From: an uncultured Clostridia bacterium
GTDB lineage: Bacteria; Bacillota; Clostridia; TANB77; CAG-508
Direction of reading: 5' to 3'
Length of the DNA: 24,084 nucleotides
Assembly (NCBI GenBank): GCA_947625075.1
Contig: CANQMY010000005.1
Location: forward strand, 1 to 24,084
Shown here in pieces: positions 14,971 to 23,821 of the stretch. A model generated the notes under the pieces. That model searched no databases. It saw nothing but the letters and a program-made list of their open reading frames with translations, and was not told where the DNA came from. A program made the translations under genes and the position numbers. Numbering within the stretch: position 1 is the stretch's first letter; every line of letters begins with the position of its first letter.

Positions 14971-15104
14971 TCTAAATAGAGATAGTTTTATATTTTAAAC
15001 TATCTAAATTTATATTTAGTTCTCTTATCTCTTACTAAATATTATTTACTTTTCTCTTATCTCTTAAACATATAATTAAATCTCTTCTTTATCCTATTTG
15101 GATA
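14971..15104 (-). promoter_or_regulatory. Structured leader of rnj with a duplicated motif
   Basis: On the minus strand the leader opens with a small hairpin (TATCC/GGATA, 15104-15100 and 15094-15090) near the predicted 5' end. Two copies of TAAGAGATAAGAGA follow (15066-15053 and 15034-15021). A hairpin GATAGTTT/AAACTATC (15004-14997 and 14988-14981) comes next, then ATCTCT, which can pair with AGAGAT in either repeat copy. A 5' stem protects transcripts from RNase J, so autoregulation is plausible but not shown. Confidence 0.45.
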
Positions 15105-15116
15105 ACAACTGTTTAT

Positions 15117-15145
15117 ATTATACTATATATTCTATTTATTGTCAA
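15117..15145 (-). promoter_or_regulatory. Perfect-consensus sigma-A promoter of rnj
   Basis: TTGACA (15145-15140), exactly 17 bases, TATAAT (15122-15117): an ideal sigma-A promoter. It lies about 170 bases before the rnj start. Confidence 0.9.
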
Positions 15146-15153
15146 ACAAATAT

Positions 15154-15181
15154 CCCCATAGAGATTAGTATCTCTATGGGG
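15154..15181 (-). terminator. Strong hairpin after the foreign-looking gene
   Basis: A perfect 12-base stem (CCCCATAGAGAT at 15154-15165 with its complement at 15170-15181) and a four-base loop. On the minus strand it is followed by ATATTTGTTT, a weak T tail. It probably terminates the 171-residue gene and shields the rnj promoter. Confidence 0.65.
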
Positions 15182-15183
15182 TT

Positions 15184-15778
15184 GTGTTAGGGGGAAATTT
15201 ACTTACTCATCATAATAACCATCAAAGATATCCACCAAAAGACTACATATTGATGTATAATCTCCATTATCATCAACGTATTCCTTCCATGAATGATTCC
15301 TTGCAAAATCTGCTAGCTGTTCATATTCGTCATCAAGAGCACTTAAAAAGCTTTCTTCAGATTCAATCCTCTCCTTCGTGTTTTCAAAAAGACACATATC
15401 CTCAATGTCTCCATACAGTGTTAACACGTAGAAGCTTACTGCATCTATCTTTTTAGTGTCAAATTTGTACATATCTTCTTTATTACCAAAGATTTGTACA
15501 GACGAAGCATCTTTCTTAAACGCCTCGTTTATCTCTTTACCGAGTTCGGCTATTTGCTCGTATAAGTCACTTTTTTGACTTATTAAATAGTCAAACTCGT
15601 CTTGCGCCCATGCCAAGTCCTCATAGCTTGCTGCATCAAGCAGACTTGCCGGAACACCTGTTTCCGCAAGTTGTTGTGTTAAATCCACAATCCGATCATA
15701 AATTTCCTTTTTATTCATTGCTAAACCTCCGAATAGTATTTTTTAGTGCTTAGATTTATGTGATTACTTCCCTAACAC
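15184..15778. repeat. Short inverted repeats bracketing the foreign-looking gene
   Basis: GTGTTAGGG at 15184-15192 and its exact reverse complement at 15770-15778 flank the 171-residue gene and its ribosome-binding site. At nine bases they could be the ends of a small non-autonomous insertion, or coincidence. No transposase and no clear target-site duplication was seen. Confidence 0.35.
15203..15718 (-). CDS. Acidic protein of unknown function, probably acquired
   Basis: A 171-residue, strongly acidic, soluble protein I cannot assign to a family. It looks largely helical, with a YLISQKSDLYEQIAELGKEI heptad-like stretch around 45-65 and an Asp/Glu-rich C-terminus ending VDIFDGYYDE. No signal peptide or membrane segment is seen. 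Its base composition differs from neighbours: hand-counted 60-base blocks run at about 33-57% G+C, against about 20% in a block of addB. It is also the only gene here with CGG in an uninterrupted frame (codon 9, Arg, 15694-15692). It has its own promoter, ribosome-binding site (GGAGG) and terminator and lies between short inverted repeats. All this suggests horizontal arrival as a single-gene unit. Confidence 0.8.
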   Translation of the reverse strand: MNKKEIYDRIVDLTQQLAETGVPASLLDAASYEDLAWAQDEFDYLISQKSDLYEQIAELGKEINEAFKKDASSVQIFGNKEDMYKFDTKKIDAVSFYVLTLYGDIEDMCLFENTKERIESEESFLSALDDEYEQLADFARNHSWKEYVDDNGDYTSICSLLVDIFDGYYDE

Positions 15779-15786
15779 TAATCACA
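15759..15786 (-). promoter_or_regulatory. Inverted repeat in the 5' UTR of the 171-residue gene
   Basis: TGTGATTA (15759-15766) and TAATCACA (15779-15786) pair perfectly around a 12-base loop, just downstream of the predicted start site. It could be an operator or a leader hairpin; there is no T tail. It partly overlaps the right-hand GTGTTAGGG repeat. Confidence 0.5.
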
Positions 15787-15798
15787 AAACATATTTTA

Positions 15799-15827
15799 AT
15801 TATACTACATTTTTATCATTTAAGCAA
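15799..15827 (-). promoter_or_regulatory. Sigma-A promoter of the 171-residue gene
   Basis: TTGCTT (15827-15822), 17 bases, TATAAT (15804-15799). It begins just beyond the dtd stop, so the gene need not depend on the upstream operon. Confidence 0.75.
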
Positions 15828-15829
15828 TA

Positions 15830-16264
15830 TCATTTTTCCATAATTATTGTTACCGGTCCGTCATTTAAAAGTTCTACTTCCATATGACATTTAAATTTTC
15901 CTTTTTCAACATTAACTTTTTCTTTACATTTATTACAAAAATATTCATAAAGTTCATTAGCTATTTCAGGTTTAGCTGCTGTATCAAATGAAGGTCTATT
16001 TCCACTGGTAGTATCTCCATAAAGAGTAAATTGTGATACTATTAAAAGCTCTCCTTTAACATCTTGGACTGATAAATTCATTTTATTATTTTCGTCTTCA
16101 AATATTCTTAAATTTACCAATTTCTTCGCTAAAAAATCAGCTGTTTCTTTTTTATCATTTTCACCTATTCCAAGTAATACTAACAAACCTTTTCCGATTT
16201 TTCCTACTACTTTTTTATCTACTGTAACTTTTGCCTTTAATACTCTTTGAATAACTAACTTCAT
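15830..16264 (-). CDS. dtd: D-aminoacyl-tRNA deacylase
   Basis: DTD hydrolyses D-amino acids (and Gly from tRNA-Ala) mischarged on tRNAs. The 144-residue protein has the N-terminal KLVIQRVLKAKVTVD strand, GLLVLLGI, the SQFTLYGDT motif, GNRPSFDTAAKPE and the cross-subunit GP motif in NDGPVTIIME. Full length for the family. The ATG at 16264 is preferred to an in-frame TTG at 16270, since AAGGAG lies eight bases before the ATG but only two or three before the TTG. It is the last gene of the rnc operon, 40 bases after addB. Confidence 0.95.
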   Translation of the reverse strand: MKLVIQRVLKAKVTVDKKVVGKIGKGLLVLLGIGENDKKETADFLAKKLVNLRIFEDENNKMNLSVQDVKGELLIVSQFTLYGDTTSGNRPSFDTAAKPEIANELYEYFCNKCKEKVNVEKGKFKCHMEVELLNDGPVTIIMEK

Positions 16265-16304
16265 TTTCAATATCTCCTTAAAATTGTTTTTTATAAACTA
16301 TATT

Positions 16305-19300
16305 TTAAGATTTTTCATTAATTTCATTTAACACATCTTGTCTTTTCTTATTTTCTATATACTTATAATCATTTCCTTTAAATTTAGAATTAAATTTACA
16401 TATTGTTTTATATTCACAATATCTACATGGAGTATTTTTTTCTTTCATGCTAAAGTAAGGTCTTAATTCAATATTCCCATCTAAAATTTCTTTAGAAATT
16501 TGTTTGATAATTTTATTTGTATATTTTTGTAAGTTTTCAAATTCTTCTCTAGTTATTGCACTTGATTTAGAATAATTAATTTCTCCGCTTTTATTTAAAG
16601 TAACTGGTATTGTATTCGATTTTCCTTCAGTTAAATTAGTATCCATTGCTTTAATTATATTAACATTTGCTAATACTAACCCTTGCATTTTATAGTTTTC
16701 TTCAATTAATTTTTCTATTTCCTCTTTATCTAATTTTTTCGTATTTTCTAGTATTTTAGGTTCTAATAAAGCAAAATATAATGCTCCTGCTGGATTTATA
16801 TCTTCATTTTTTTTGCATATTGCATCAATATATGTAATTAACTGAATTTGAATTCCCGCTACCACTTTATTTAAGTCTAAATCTTTGCTAGATGATTTAT
16901 AATCTATTATTCTAATATAATTTCCATCTGGCATTTTAGCAATATCAATTCTATCAATTTTTCCTTCTATTAATACTTTTTTTCCATTATCTAATTTTAT
17001 TTCTATTGGTGGATTTGCTCCTTTTCCAAAATCTACTTCAGTACCTAAAATATCAAAACTACTACATTTAAGACTTTGTACAATATATTTCATTGATATA
17101 AAAAGTACTTTTTTTAATCTTTGAACTAATACCCTATATTTTGCTGTAAGCATAAATTTTCCACCATTTAATAGTTCTTCATCTACTATTTTATCTAATA
17201 AATTTTTTATATTCTCTTCTGTAAGATTCTTTATATCATCTGCTTTTCTAAAAAATTCATCAATAGTATTATGCATAAAAGTTCCTGTATCTATAGGTTT
17301 AATATTAAACTTTTCTTTGTCTGAAAGCTTTAAACCATACTTTAAAAAATAAGAAAAAGGACACGAGCTATAATTTTCTAATTTTGAAATGCTTGTTCTT
17401 AAGTCTTCTCCATATAATTTTTTTATGCTTTCATTATTAAGTTTTTCAGGTACATTTGAAAATTTAAGACCTAAAATAGCTGCATTTAATTTTTCTTTAT
17501 AATTTCTATTATACCATTCATAAACTTCATTCCATTCTTCACTTTCAATATTATTTAAAAGTTTAGAAAAGGTAATTGTTTTTGTTAAGATTTCATCCTT
17601 TCCTTTTGAGTCCTCTTTTAATTTAGGAAATATCCTCTTTAGTTTAGATATAATAAGAGATCTTCTTAGTGAATTGCCATCAAAATCACTTTTTGGGTAT
17701 GATATAAATAACTTTTCTTCTGCTGTTGAAAAAGCTTTATATATATTAAAATTTTCTTCATACATTTTTTCTCTAGTACCCTTTGCTAGCTCAAATCCTT
17801 GTGCTTTTAGATTTTCTCTATCTTTATCATTAAAAAATCCTTCCGAAGATATTACACTTGGAAATACTCCGTCATTTACACCAATTATAAATACAGCTTT
17901 AACTTTATGAGTTCTGCTTCTATTTACATCTCCAACAATTACTTTATCTTGGGTTTGTGGAATTTGTCCTAATTCTTTTGATAACAATCCTATTTTCAAA
18001 ATCTTAGAATAATGATCAAAAGAAATTTTTTTATCTTTAAATATATTTGCAATTTCTTCTAGTACTTCACAAACAATCTGCCATGCCTCATACATGTTAT
18101 CATTAAATTTTTGTTTATTAGTTTGATTACTTAAAAAAAAGCTAATCTGATTTTCTATAAAATTATAAATCTCTATACTTATTTTATCAGCTGTTTTTTC
18201 TTCGCTTAACTTTTCTTTTAATTGTAATAAAGGATTTATAATCAAATTTTGTTCTTCATTAAAATTTATATCTACATCATTATTTTCTATTTTCTCATAA
18301 TTCCATGGATTACTATACCATTTCTTACCCTTTATTCCCCATTTTAAGCAATAATTTTCTAATTCATAAATTCTTTCTATACTTAAAAAACCAGTTTTTA
18401 TATAATTAAATACCGCTTCATAAGACCAATTTTTTGTAAAAATATCGAATATTGATAAAACATACTTTATAAGTAGATTTTGAGTAATATCTTTTTTTGT
18501 ATCAATAAATACTGGTATTTCATACTCTGAAAAAATTGCTTTGCATAAACTAGAATAGCTTTCTATATCATTACAAATTACAGCTATATCTTTATATCTA
18601 TACCCATTATCTCTAATTAATTTTATTATATTGTTTGCAACATTTTCAATTTCTTCATATTTATTATCTAAACAATTTAGTTTAATATCTTTTATTTCTT
18701 CATTATAAATTTTATAAGGCACAGCAAATAAGTTTTCTTCTAAATGATATAATTCTTTACTTTTAAATCTATATTTATTTGATAATTTAATTTGATTATC
18801 TTTATCTATATCAAAAATTTGACATAAAGATTGAATTGTTTGCTTATTATCATAAAAAACATCTTGTTCTGGTTCTTTTGTAATTCTTAAATCATCTGTA
18901 CATACTGTTATATATAATTCTTTTGCTATTTTATCTAATTTAGAAATTACTAAATATTCTTGTTTAGTAAATCCCGCAAATTCATCTATATAAAATATTG
19001 CATTATCAAATAAATGACTTTGTTCTATATTTTCAGCAAGCATTGTTAATAAATCATTTTCATCTAAGAATTTATCTTGTATTTTATTTTCTAAAGATTT
19101 ATACATAATAAGCATATCATTTAATTTTGACTTCAAATATATATCTTCAGTACTATCTTTTTGCTTTTCTAATTTATCTATAGTTATATTATGCTTTTTA
19201 AATTCTGTTATTTGTGTAAGTATTGTATCAATATTTTCTTGTGATTTTCCTAGAAATTTTAAATCTTCTTGATTATTTATTATTGCATCATAAATAATCT

Positions 19301-19559
19301 CTGATTTTCCTGACTTACTAATGTTTATATACTTATCTCCTAAAGTTTCCTTTATGACTTTATATGCCATCCTTTCAAAAGAGAGAACCTCACAACTTAA
19401 TGTTGCCCCTTGTAGATTAGTATCTATTAGCTTTTTTTCAGCAGTAAAAGAAAATTGCTCTGGTGTTACTATATATGTTTTTTCTTTTCCAGATTCTTTT
19501 ATTTTATTAAAAATATATTCACTTTTTCCTGTGCCAGAAACACCATATATAATTTTCAA
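16305..19559 (-). CDS. addB: AddB subunit of the AddAB helicase-nuclease
   Basis: AddAB resects double-strand breaks and loads RecA after Chi recognition. The 1084-residue protein has the N-terminal Walker A GVSGTGKS at 6-13, a helicase-like middle with VIVGDVNRSRTHKVKAVFIIG, and a C-terminal RecB-type nuclease domain (KIDRIDIA, RIIDYKSSS, GIQIQLITY). The four iron-sulfur cysteines are visible: C733 in SSCPFSYF and C1045, C1048, C1054 in CRYCEYKTIC. Length fits the family. The usual neighbour addA does not follow; dtd does. It starts 21 bases after the glucosyltransferase-like gene. All CGG trinucleotides in this long gene are out of frame. Confidence 0.93.
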   Translation of the reverse strand: MKIIYGVSGTGKSEYIFNKIKESGKEKTYIVTPEQFSFTAEKKLIDTNLQGATLSCEVLSFERMAYKVIKETLGDKYINISKSGKSEIIYDAIINNQEDLKFLGKSQENIDTILTQITEFKKHNITIDKLEKQKDSTEDIYLKSKLNDMLIMYKSLENKIQDKFLDENDLLTMLAENIEQSHLFDNAIFYIDEFAGFTKQEYLVISKLDKIAKELYITVCTDDLRITKEPEQDVFYDNKQTIQSLCQIFDIDKDNQIKLSNKYRFKSKELYHLEENLFAVPYKIYNEEIKDIKLNCLDNKYEEIENVANNIIKLIRDNGYRYKDIAVICNDIESYSSLCKAIFSEYEIPVFIDTKKDITQNLLIKYVLSIFDIFTKNWSYEAVFNYIKTGFLSIERIYELENYCLKWGIKGKKWYSNPWNYEKIENNDVDINFNEEQNLIINPLLQLKEKLSEEKTADKISIEIYNFIENQISFFLSNQTNKQKFNDNMYEAWQIVCEVLEEIANIFKDKKISFDHYSKILKIGLLSKELGQIPQTQDKVIVGDVNRSRTHKVKAVFIIGVNDGVFPSVISSEGFFNDKDRENLKAQGFELAKGTREKMYEENFNIYKAFSTAEEKLFISYPKSDFDGNSLRRSLIISKLKRIFPKLKEDSKGKDEILTKTITFSKLLNNIESEEWNEVYEWYNRNYKEKLNAAILGLKFSNVPEKLNNESIKKLYGEDLRTSISKLENYSSCPFSYFLKYGLKLSDKEKFNIKPIDTGTFMHNTIDEFFRKADDIKNLTEENIKNLLDKIVDEELLNGGKFMLTAKYRVLVQRLKKVLFISMKYIVQSLKCSSFDILGTEVDFGKGANPPIEIKLDNGKKVLIEGKIDRIDIAKMPDGNYIRIIDYKSSSKDLDLNKVVAGIQIQLITYIDAICKKNEDINPAGALYFALLEPKILENTKKLDKEEIEKLIEENYKMQGLVLANVNIIKAMDTNLTEGKSNTIPVTLNKSGEINYSKSSAITREEFENLQKYTNKIIKQISKEILDGNIELRPYFSMKEKNTPCRYCEYKTICKFNSKFKGNDYKYIENKKRQDVLNEINEKS

Positions 19560-19580
19560 AGCAATCCTCCTTCTATTATT

Positions 19581-21137
19581 TTACTTATATAATCTTACTA
19601 CTACTGTTCCGTTTATCATTTTTATACTATCTTTTTCAGGATATTTATTCATATTTTTATATTCTTCTGTCTCAAGTATTTCTTTACATTCTTCTTCTCC
19701 TACTAATTTCATATTAACGCCTTCATACTCATATAATAGTTTTCTCCAACTATCTTGATTTCCCCACCATATTACTGGGCCATTTGCTATAAATCCCCAT
19801 GTTCTATCATATATTTTCTTAGATTCTACTTGTGTATTTTCTTTGTTTAAATAATCAGGACATCCAAAATTTCCTATAAACAATACTGGAGTATCTGGAG
19901 TATATTCATCTAATTCTTCAATTTGAGTAACTATTCTATTTATCGTTTTTTCTGCTTGGTCTTGCATTGATTTCATTGCTATATATGATGCATTATCTTG
20001 CCATGTATAATTCCATATTACTATTAAGCTACATGTTACTACCATAAATTTAAATATTTTTGATATAAATGTTTCAGGTAACATTTCTAATATTTTGAAA
20101 AAAAGTAAAAAGATATATATCATAGAGCAAGCCATTAATATATGTATATCTACGTCTTGAGCTATTAATTCAATTATTCCAAAACATGCTGGAGATATTA
20201 TAATAAAAATTAATAATAAAATTATATTTGATATTTTTTTATATACTTTATTTTTCATAACAATATATATCATTGATATTAATATTGCAGTAAATATTAT
20301 TATGTATAATATATTAGTATGCCAAATAATATTTGGGATAATTTCATCATTAAAGAAGTAATTAAAAAAACTTTTATATGCATCAGGCAGTACATTTTTA
20401 ATATTTAATAATGTACTTAGTCCTATTTGATTTGCTCCACCATAACTTGCTACTGGTAAGTTCACAATTAACAGTACTATATGAGATATTAAATAAAATA
20501 CTACAATACCTATAATTCCCATAAAAAAATATCTAACTATATTTTTTAATATTTGTTTTAATTCTTTTTTATTTAATACATCTACAATAAGAGTAAACAA
20601 ACATAAACAAATTGCCACTGATAAATAAGTTTGATACATTCCTATTGCCAAAGATAAAAGTACTCCACTTAATAATACTATCCATTTTTTATCTTCAAAT
20701 CTTTTTACTAAATAAACTGATAATGTTGCTAATAACATTCCCATCATATATGCATCAGAACAATAAAAAAATGTAAGTGTTACAGATATATTTGGTGCTA
20801 CTGCAAATAGAATTGCAATTATATATTTAAAGTACTTATTTTTTATTTCTAAAATATCTTCCGCTAAAATCACTGTTATTCCTAGTAATACACTACTTAT
20901 TAATGTTACTAATATTGGAGATACAATGTTTCCTTTTATTGCTTGCATAAAATAAAGTCCAAATCTTAATAACATTAATTCCCATACATCTGCTTGATGA
21001 TACATATTATTTATTAAATTATCAGCGCCAGTTATCATTAATGCATAAAGCTGAAAATGTACTATCATGCAAGTTAAAAATGTTACTAAGAATATATTTT
21101 TCCTATCTTTATTAAAATAAAGTTTAAGTTTTTCCAT
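19581..21137 (-). CDS. Multi-pass membrane glucosyltransferase-like protein (GtrII-type)
   Basis: A 518-residue integral membrane protein with about ten hydrophobic segments up to residue 390, and a C-terminal domain of about 125 residues probably outside the membrane (VLFIGNFGCPDYLN, WGFIANGPVIWWG). The pattern of the first half, with YCSDAYMMGMLLATLSVYLV and LSLAIGMYQTYLSVAI, resembles the GtrII glucosyltransferase family that modifies surface glycans from lipid-linked sugars. It lies between ogg and addB with short gaps (38 and 21 bases), an unexpected partner for DNA-repair genes. The substrate is unknown; family assignment is moderate. Confidence 0.72.
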   Translation of the reverse strand: MEKLKLYFNKDRKNIFLVTFLTCMIVHFQLYALMITGADNLINNMYHQADVWELMLLRFGLYFMQAIKGNIVSPILVTLISSVLLGITVILAEDILEIKNKYFKYIIAILFAVAPNISVTLTFFYCSDAYMMGMLLATLSVYLVKRFEDKKWIVLLSGVLLSLAIGMYQTYLSVAICLCLFTLIVDVLNKKELKQILKNIVRYFFMGIIGIVVFYLISHIVLLIVNLPVASYGGANQIGLSTLLNIKNVLPDAYKSFFNYFFNDEIIPNIIWHTNILYIIIFTAILISMIYIVMKNKVYKKISNIILLLIFIIISPACFGIIELIAQDVDIHILMACSMIYIFLLFFKILEMLPETFISKIFKFMVVTCSLIVIWNYTWQDNASYIAMKSMQDQAEKTINRIVTQIEELDEYTPDTPVLFIGNFGCPDYLNKENTQVESKKIYDRTWGFIANGPVIWWGNQDSWRKLLYEYEGVNMKLVGEEECKEILETEEYKNMNKYPEKDSIKMINGTVVVRLYK

Positions 21138-21175
21138 TTTTTCTCCTTTTCCTTTCTATTTTTATGAAACTCCTA

Positions 21176-22021
21176 CTATGCTTCTCTTTTCCAATAAAAT
21201 AAATACTGCTGTGCAATACCCTGAAGTGCTCCAAATTTTTCATCTGCTATTTTTTGTATTTCTTTTTTACTTACTTTATTTTCATCTGGATTATGTATAT
21301 ATAATTCATTCATAACTCTTCTTACCCATACATCTATAGGAAATACATCAAACCTTTTCAAGTCAGAAAATAATAATATACAATCTGCAACCTTTGGTCC
21401 AACTCCTGCTAAAGTTAATAATTTTTCCCTTGCATCATATGTTGAAATATTATATAAACTATTTAAATCAAATTTTCCACTTGCAATAAGTTGTGTTGTT
21501 TCATATACTCTTTCATCTCTAAATCCTAATCCTAATTTTCTTAAATCTTCTACACTTGCTTTTGATAATTCTTCTGGACTTGGAAATGAATAATAGTCTT
21601 TTCCATTATATTCTATTCTTTTACCATAAGATTTACATATTCTTTCTATAATTCCTTTTATTCTTGGAATATTATTGTTTGCAGAAATTATAAAAGAAAT
21701 TATTGTTTCCCATAAATCTTGATTTAAAATCCTTATTCCTTTTCCATATAAAATACTATTTTTTAAATTATCATCAATAATTTCTAATTTATTAATTATA
21801 GTTTTATAATCTCTATTTAAATCAAAATATTTTTCTAATGCTTCTATAGAATCACAATTACCTGTAAATATAATTTTTTCATCTTGCTTTTCCACATTTA
21901 ATACACTATTATAAAAAACACCTGTATAACTCCCGTTTAATTCTTTATTCCATCTAAAACACTGTCCACATTCAAATACATCTCTTGGTTCAAAATTTTC
22001 TGATTTAATTTCATATTTCAT
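21176..22021 (-). CDS. ogg: 8-oxoguanine DNA glycosylase (OGG1 family)
   Basis: A base-excision repair enzyme that removes 8-oxoguanine and cuts the strand by beta-elimination. The 281-residue protein has the OGG N-terminal segment with FECGQCFRW (16-24), the helix-hairpin-helix LTLAGVGPKVADC with catalytic Lys K210, and PIDVWVRRV with Asp D230, the expected K...D spacing for HhH-GPD enzymes. Bacterial OGG1-type proteins are typical of Clostridia. It lies 27 bases after the radical SAM gene and 38 before the membrane gene in the rnc operon. Confidence 0.92.
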   Translation of the reverse strand: MKYEIKSENFEPRDVFECGQCFRWNKELNGSYTGVFYNSVLNVEKQDEKIIFTGNCDSIEALEKYFDLNRDYKTIINKLEIIDDNLKNSILYGKGIRILNQDLWETIISFIISANNNIPRIKGIIERICKSYGKRIEYNGKDYYSFPSPEELSKASVEDLRKLGLGFRDERVYETTQLIASGKFDLNSLYNISTYDAREKLLTLAGVGPKVADCILLFSDLKRFDVFPIDVWVRRVMNELYIHNPDENKVSKKEIQKIADEKFGALQGIAQQYLFYWKREA

Positions 22022-22048
22022 ATTATTTTTTCCTTTTTTATTTTTATA

Positions 22049-23086
22049 TTAAAATGTTTCTACAACACTAATTTCAAATTTTCCTGGTTTTAATTTTTCA
22101 TCCTGTTTTACAATAACATCTACATCATACATATCTTTTAGCTTTATTATATTTTCTTTCTTATGTCCTACTACATTATTAATATCTTCTGAATTAACTT
22201 TTATTTCTACAGTTTTTACTTTTGTATTAATATTTTTAATCTTTTCAGCAATACTATCATACCACATTCCAGCTTCAACTAATTGTCTAAATGCTGGATG
22301 ATAAGGTCCTGAAACTACCTCACTTTTAGGTTGTTTTGGATCTGTAATTTCCTCTGTATTTTGCAACCCAATACGAATAACATTTATATGATTACTTCTA
22401 AATAAATATGTAACCGCCTTAGATCTTTCAACTGCTTGCTCTATAGTAAGCGGTATATATTCTCCATTTTTGTATTCTTTTTCAAGTTGTGTACCTTTAA
22501 TTACAAGAACTGGATAAATCCTAACTATTTTAGGTTTTAACTTAATTAAATCTTTTGCAGTATTAAGTTCATCAATTTCTGTACTTTCTGGCATTCCAAT
22601 CATCATTTGGTGTCCAAGTACAAAATGATATCTTCTTATAAGCTTTGATGCAATTTTTACATCATTAAAAGTATGATTTCTTTTACTTTTATTTAAAATA
22701 TAATCATTAGAAGATTGTACCCCAAGCTCTATTGTTTTTACATTATACTTTTTTAGCATTTTTAAAATTTTTTTATTTATATAGTCTGGTCTTGTAGATA
22801 TTCTTATACTTCCTACTTTTCCATTTTCTATATATACATTTGCTGCTTTTAACAATTCCTCTTGTTTCTTTAAATCAATTCCAGTAAAGCTTCCTCCAAA
22901 AAAGGCAACTTGTACATATTTACTATCATCTTTAAAATTTTTTAAATAAAATTCTATTGTTTTCTTTACATCATCTGCATTTACGTTAGTTGTTTCTCCA
23001 CTTATTTTTTGTTGATTGCAAAAAGTACAATCATTTGGACATCCTAAATTTGGTACAAAAATTGGTATAATGTATTCTTTTTTCAT
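22049..23086 (-). CDS. Elp3-like radical SAM protein
   Basis: A 345-residue radical SAM enzyme. The cluster-binding motif is C16-x3-C20-x2-C23 (GCPNDCTFCNQ), followed by AFFGGSFTG, STRPDYI and IELGVQSSNDYIL, the pattern of the Elp3/YhcC-like group. The C-terminal 70 residues form a small extra domain with GHKKENIIKL. Clostridia often carry this gene next to rnc. The true substrate is not known; annotation as a coproporphyrinogen oxidase would be over-specific. It starts 20 bases after rnc. Confidence 0.88.
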   Translation of the reverse strand: MKKEYIIPIFVPNLGCPNDCTFCNQQKISGETTNVNADDVKKTIEFYLKNFKDDSKYVQVAFFGGSFTGIDLKKQEELLKAANVYIENGKVGSIRISTRPDYINKKILKMLKKYNVKTIELGVQSSNDYILNKSKRNHTFNDVKIASKLIRRYHFVLGHQMMIGMPESTEIDELNTAKDLIKLKPKIVRIYPVLVIKGTQLEKEYKNGEYIPLTIEQAVERSKAVTYLFRSNHINVIRIGLQNTEEITDPKQPKSEVVSGPYHPAFRQLVEAGMWYDSIAEKIKNINTKVKTVEIKVNSEDINNVVGHKKENIIKLKDMYDVDVIVKQDEKLKPGKFEISVVETF

Positions 23087-23106
23087 ATATATTTCCTTTC
23101 AAATTT

Positions 23107-23781
23107 CTATTTTTTTATCTTATTGCTTTCTAATGCTTTTTTAGCGGCCTGCATTTCAGCTAATTTTTTACTTTTTCCTATCCCTGATGCTAACACCCTT
23201 CCATTAACTATTACCTCTGATGTAAAAGTTTTATCGTGATCTGGTCCTTTTTCTTCTACAACTTTATATTCAATATGAACATCACCATGTTTTTGTAATT
23301 TTTCCTGTAAAACAGTTTTATAATCTTTTTGTCCTACATTTTTACTAGCAGATTCCATAGCTTCCTCTAAATTTTTTATTATAAATTCATCAGCTTTTTC
23401 TAAACCACTATCAAAATAAATTGCTGCAATAAGTGCTTCCACACTATCTGCCAAAATTGTTGGTTTTTCTTTACCTCCGCTTACTCCCTCACTATGACCT
23501 ACTTTAATATATTTTGAAATATTATGTTTTTTAGCAACTTCATACAAACTTTCTTCACAAACAACTTGTGCTCTTACCTTTGTAAGCTCTCCTTCTTTAA
23601 GATAAGGAAATTTATTATACAAATATTTACTTGAAATAAATTCTAATATACTATCTCCTAAAAATTCTAGTTTTTCGTTACTTTTTATTCCTTTTTCATG
23701 TGCATATGATATATGTGTTAATGCTTCTTCTAATAACCCTTTATTTTTAAAAGTATAGCCTATACTTTCTTCTAAACTCAT
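23107..23781 (-). CDS. rnc: Ribonuclease III
   Basis: RNase III cleaves double-stranded RNA, including the rRNA precursor stems. The 224-residue protein has the signature NEKLEFLGDS (35-44), GELTKVRAQVV, the second acidic pair in ADSVEALIAAIYFDSG, and a C-terminal double-stranded RNA binding domain (about 152-222) ending KKLAEMQAAKKALES. AGGAGG lies before the ATG at 23781. It has its own promoter and is separated from acpP by a terminator, although acpP-rnc is a classical neighbour pair. First gene of a six-gene run to dtd. Confidence 0.97.
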   Translation of the reverse strand: MSLEESIGYTFKNKGLLEEALTHISYAHEKGIKSNEKLEFLGDSILEFISSKYLYNKFPYLKEGELTKVRAQVVCEESLYEVAKKHNISKYIKVGHSEGVSGGKEKPTILADSVEALIAAIYFDSGLEKADEFIIKNLEEAMESASKNVGQKDYKTVLQEKLQKHGDVHIEYKVVEEKGPDHDKTFTSEVIVNGRVLASGIGKSKKLAEMQAAKKALESNKIKK

Positions 23782-23821
23782 AGCAAATCCTCCTAATAAA
23801 TATCCTTTAAAACTTTTTTAA

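Noticed and set aside
15184..15456. Open frame of 90 codons on the plus strand
   Set aside because: It lies opposite the 171-residue gene, has no ribosome-binding site and its start falls in the terminator/inverted-repeat region.
15759..15786. TGTGATTA hairpin as a terminator for dtd
   Set aside because: There is no T run after the stem, and it lies downstream of the next gene's promoter.
19321..19758. Open frame of 145 codons on the plus strand
   Set aside because: It is antisense to the start of addB and the end of the membrane gene; composition is that of a shadow frame (rich in Phe, Leu, Ser).
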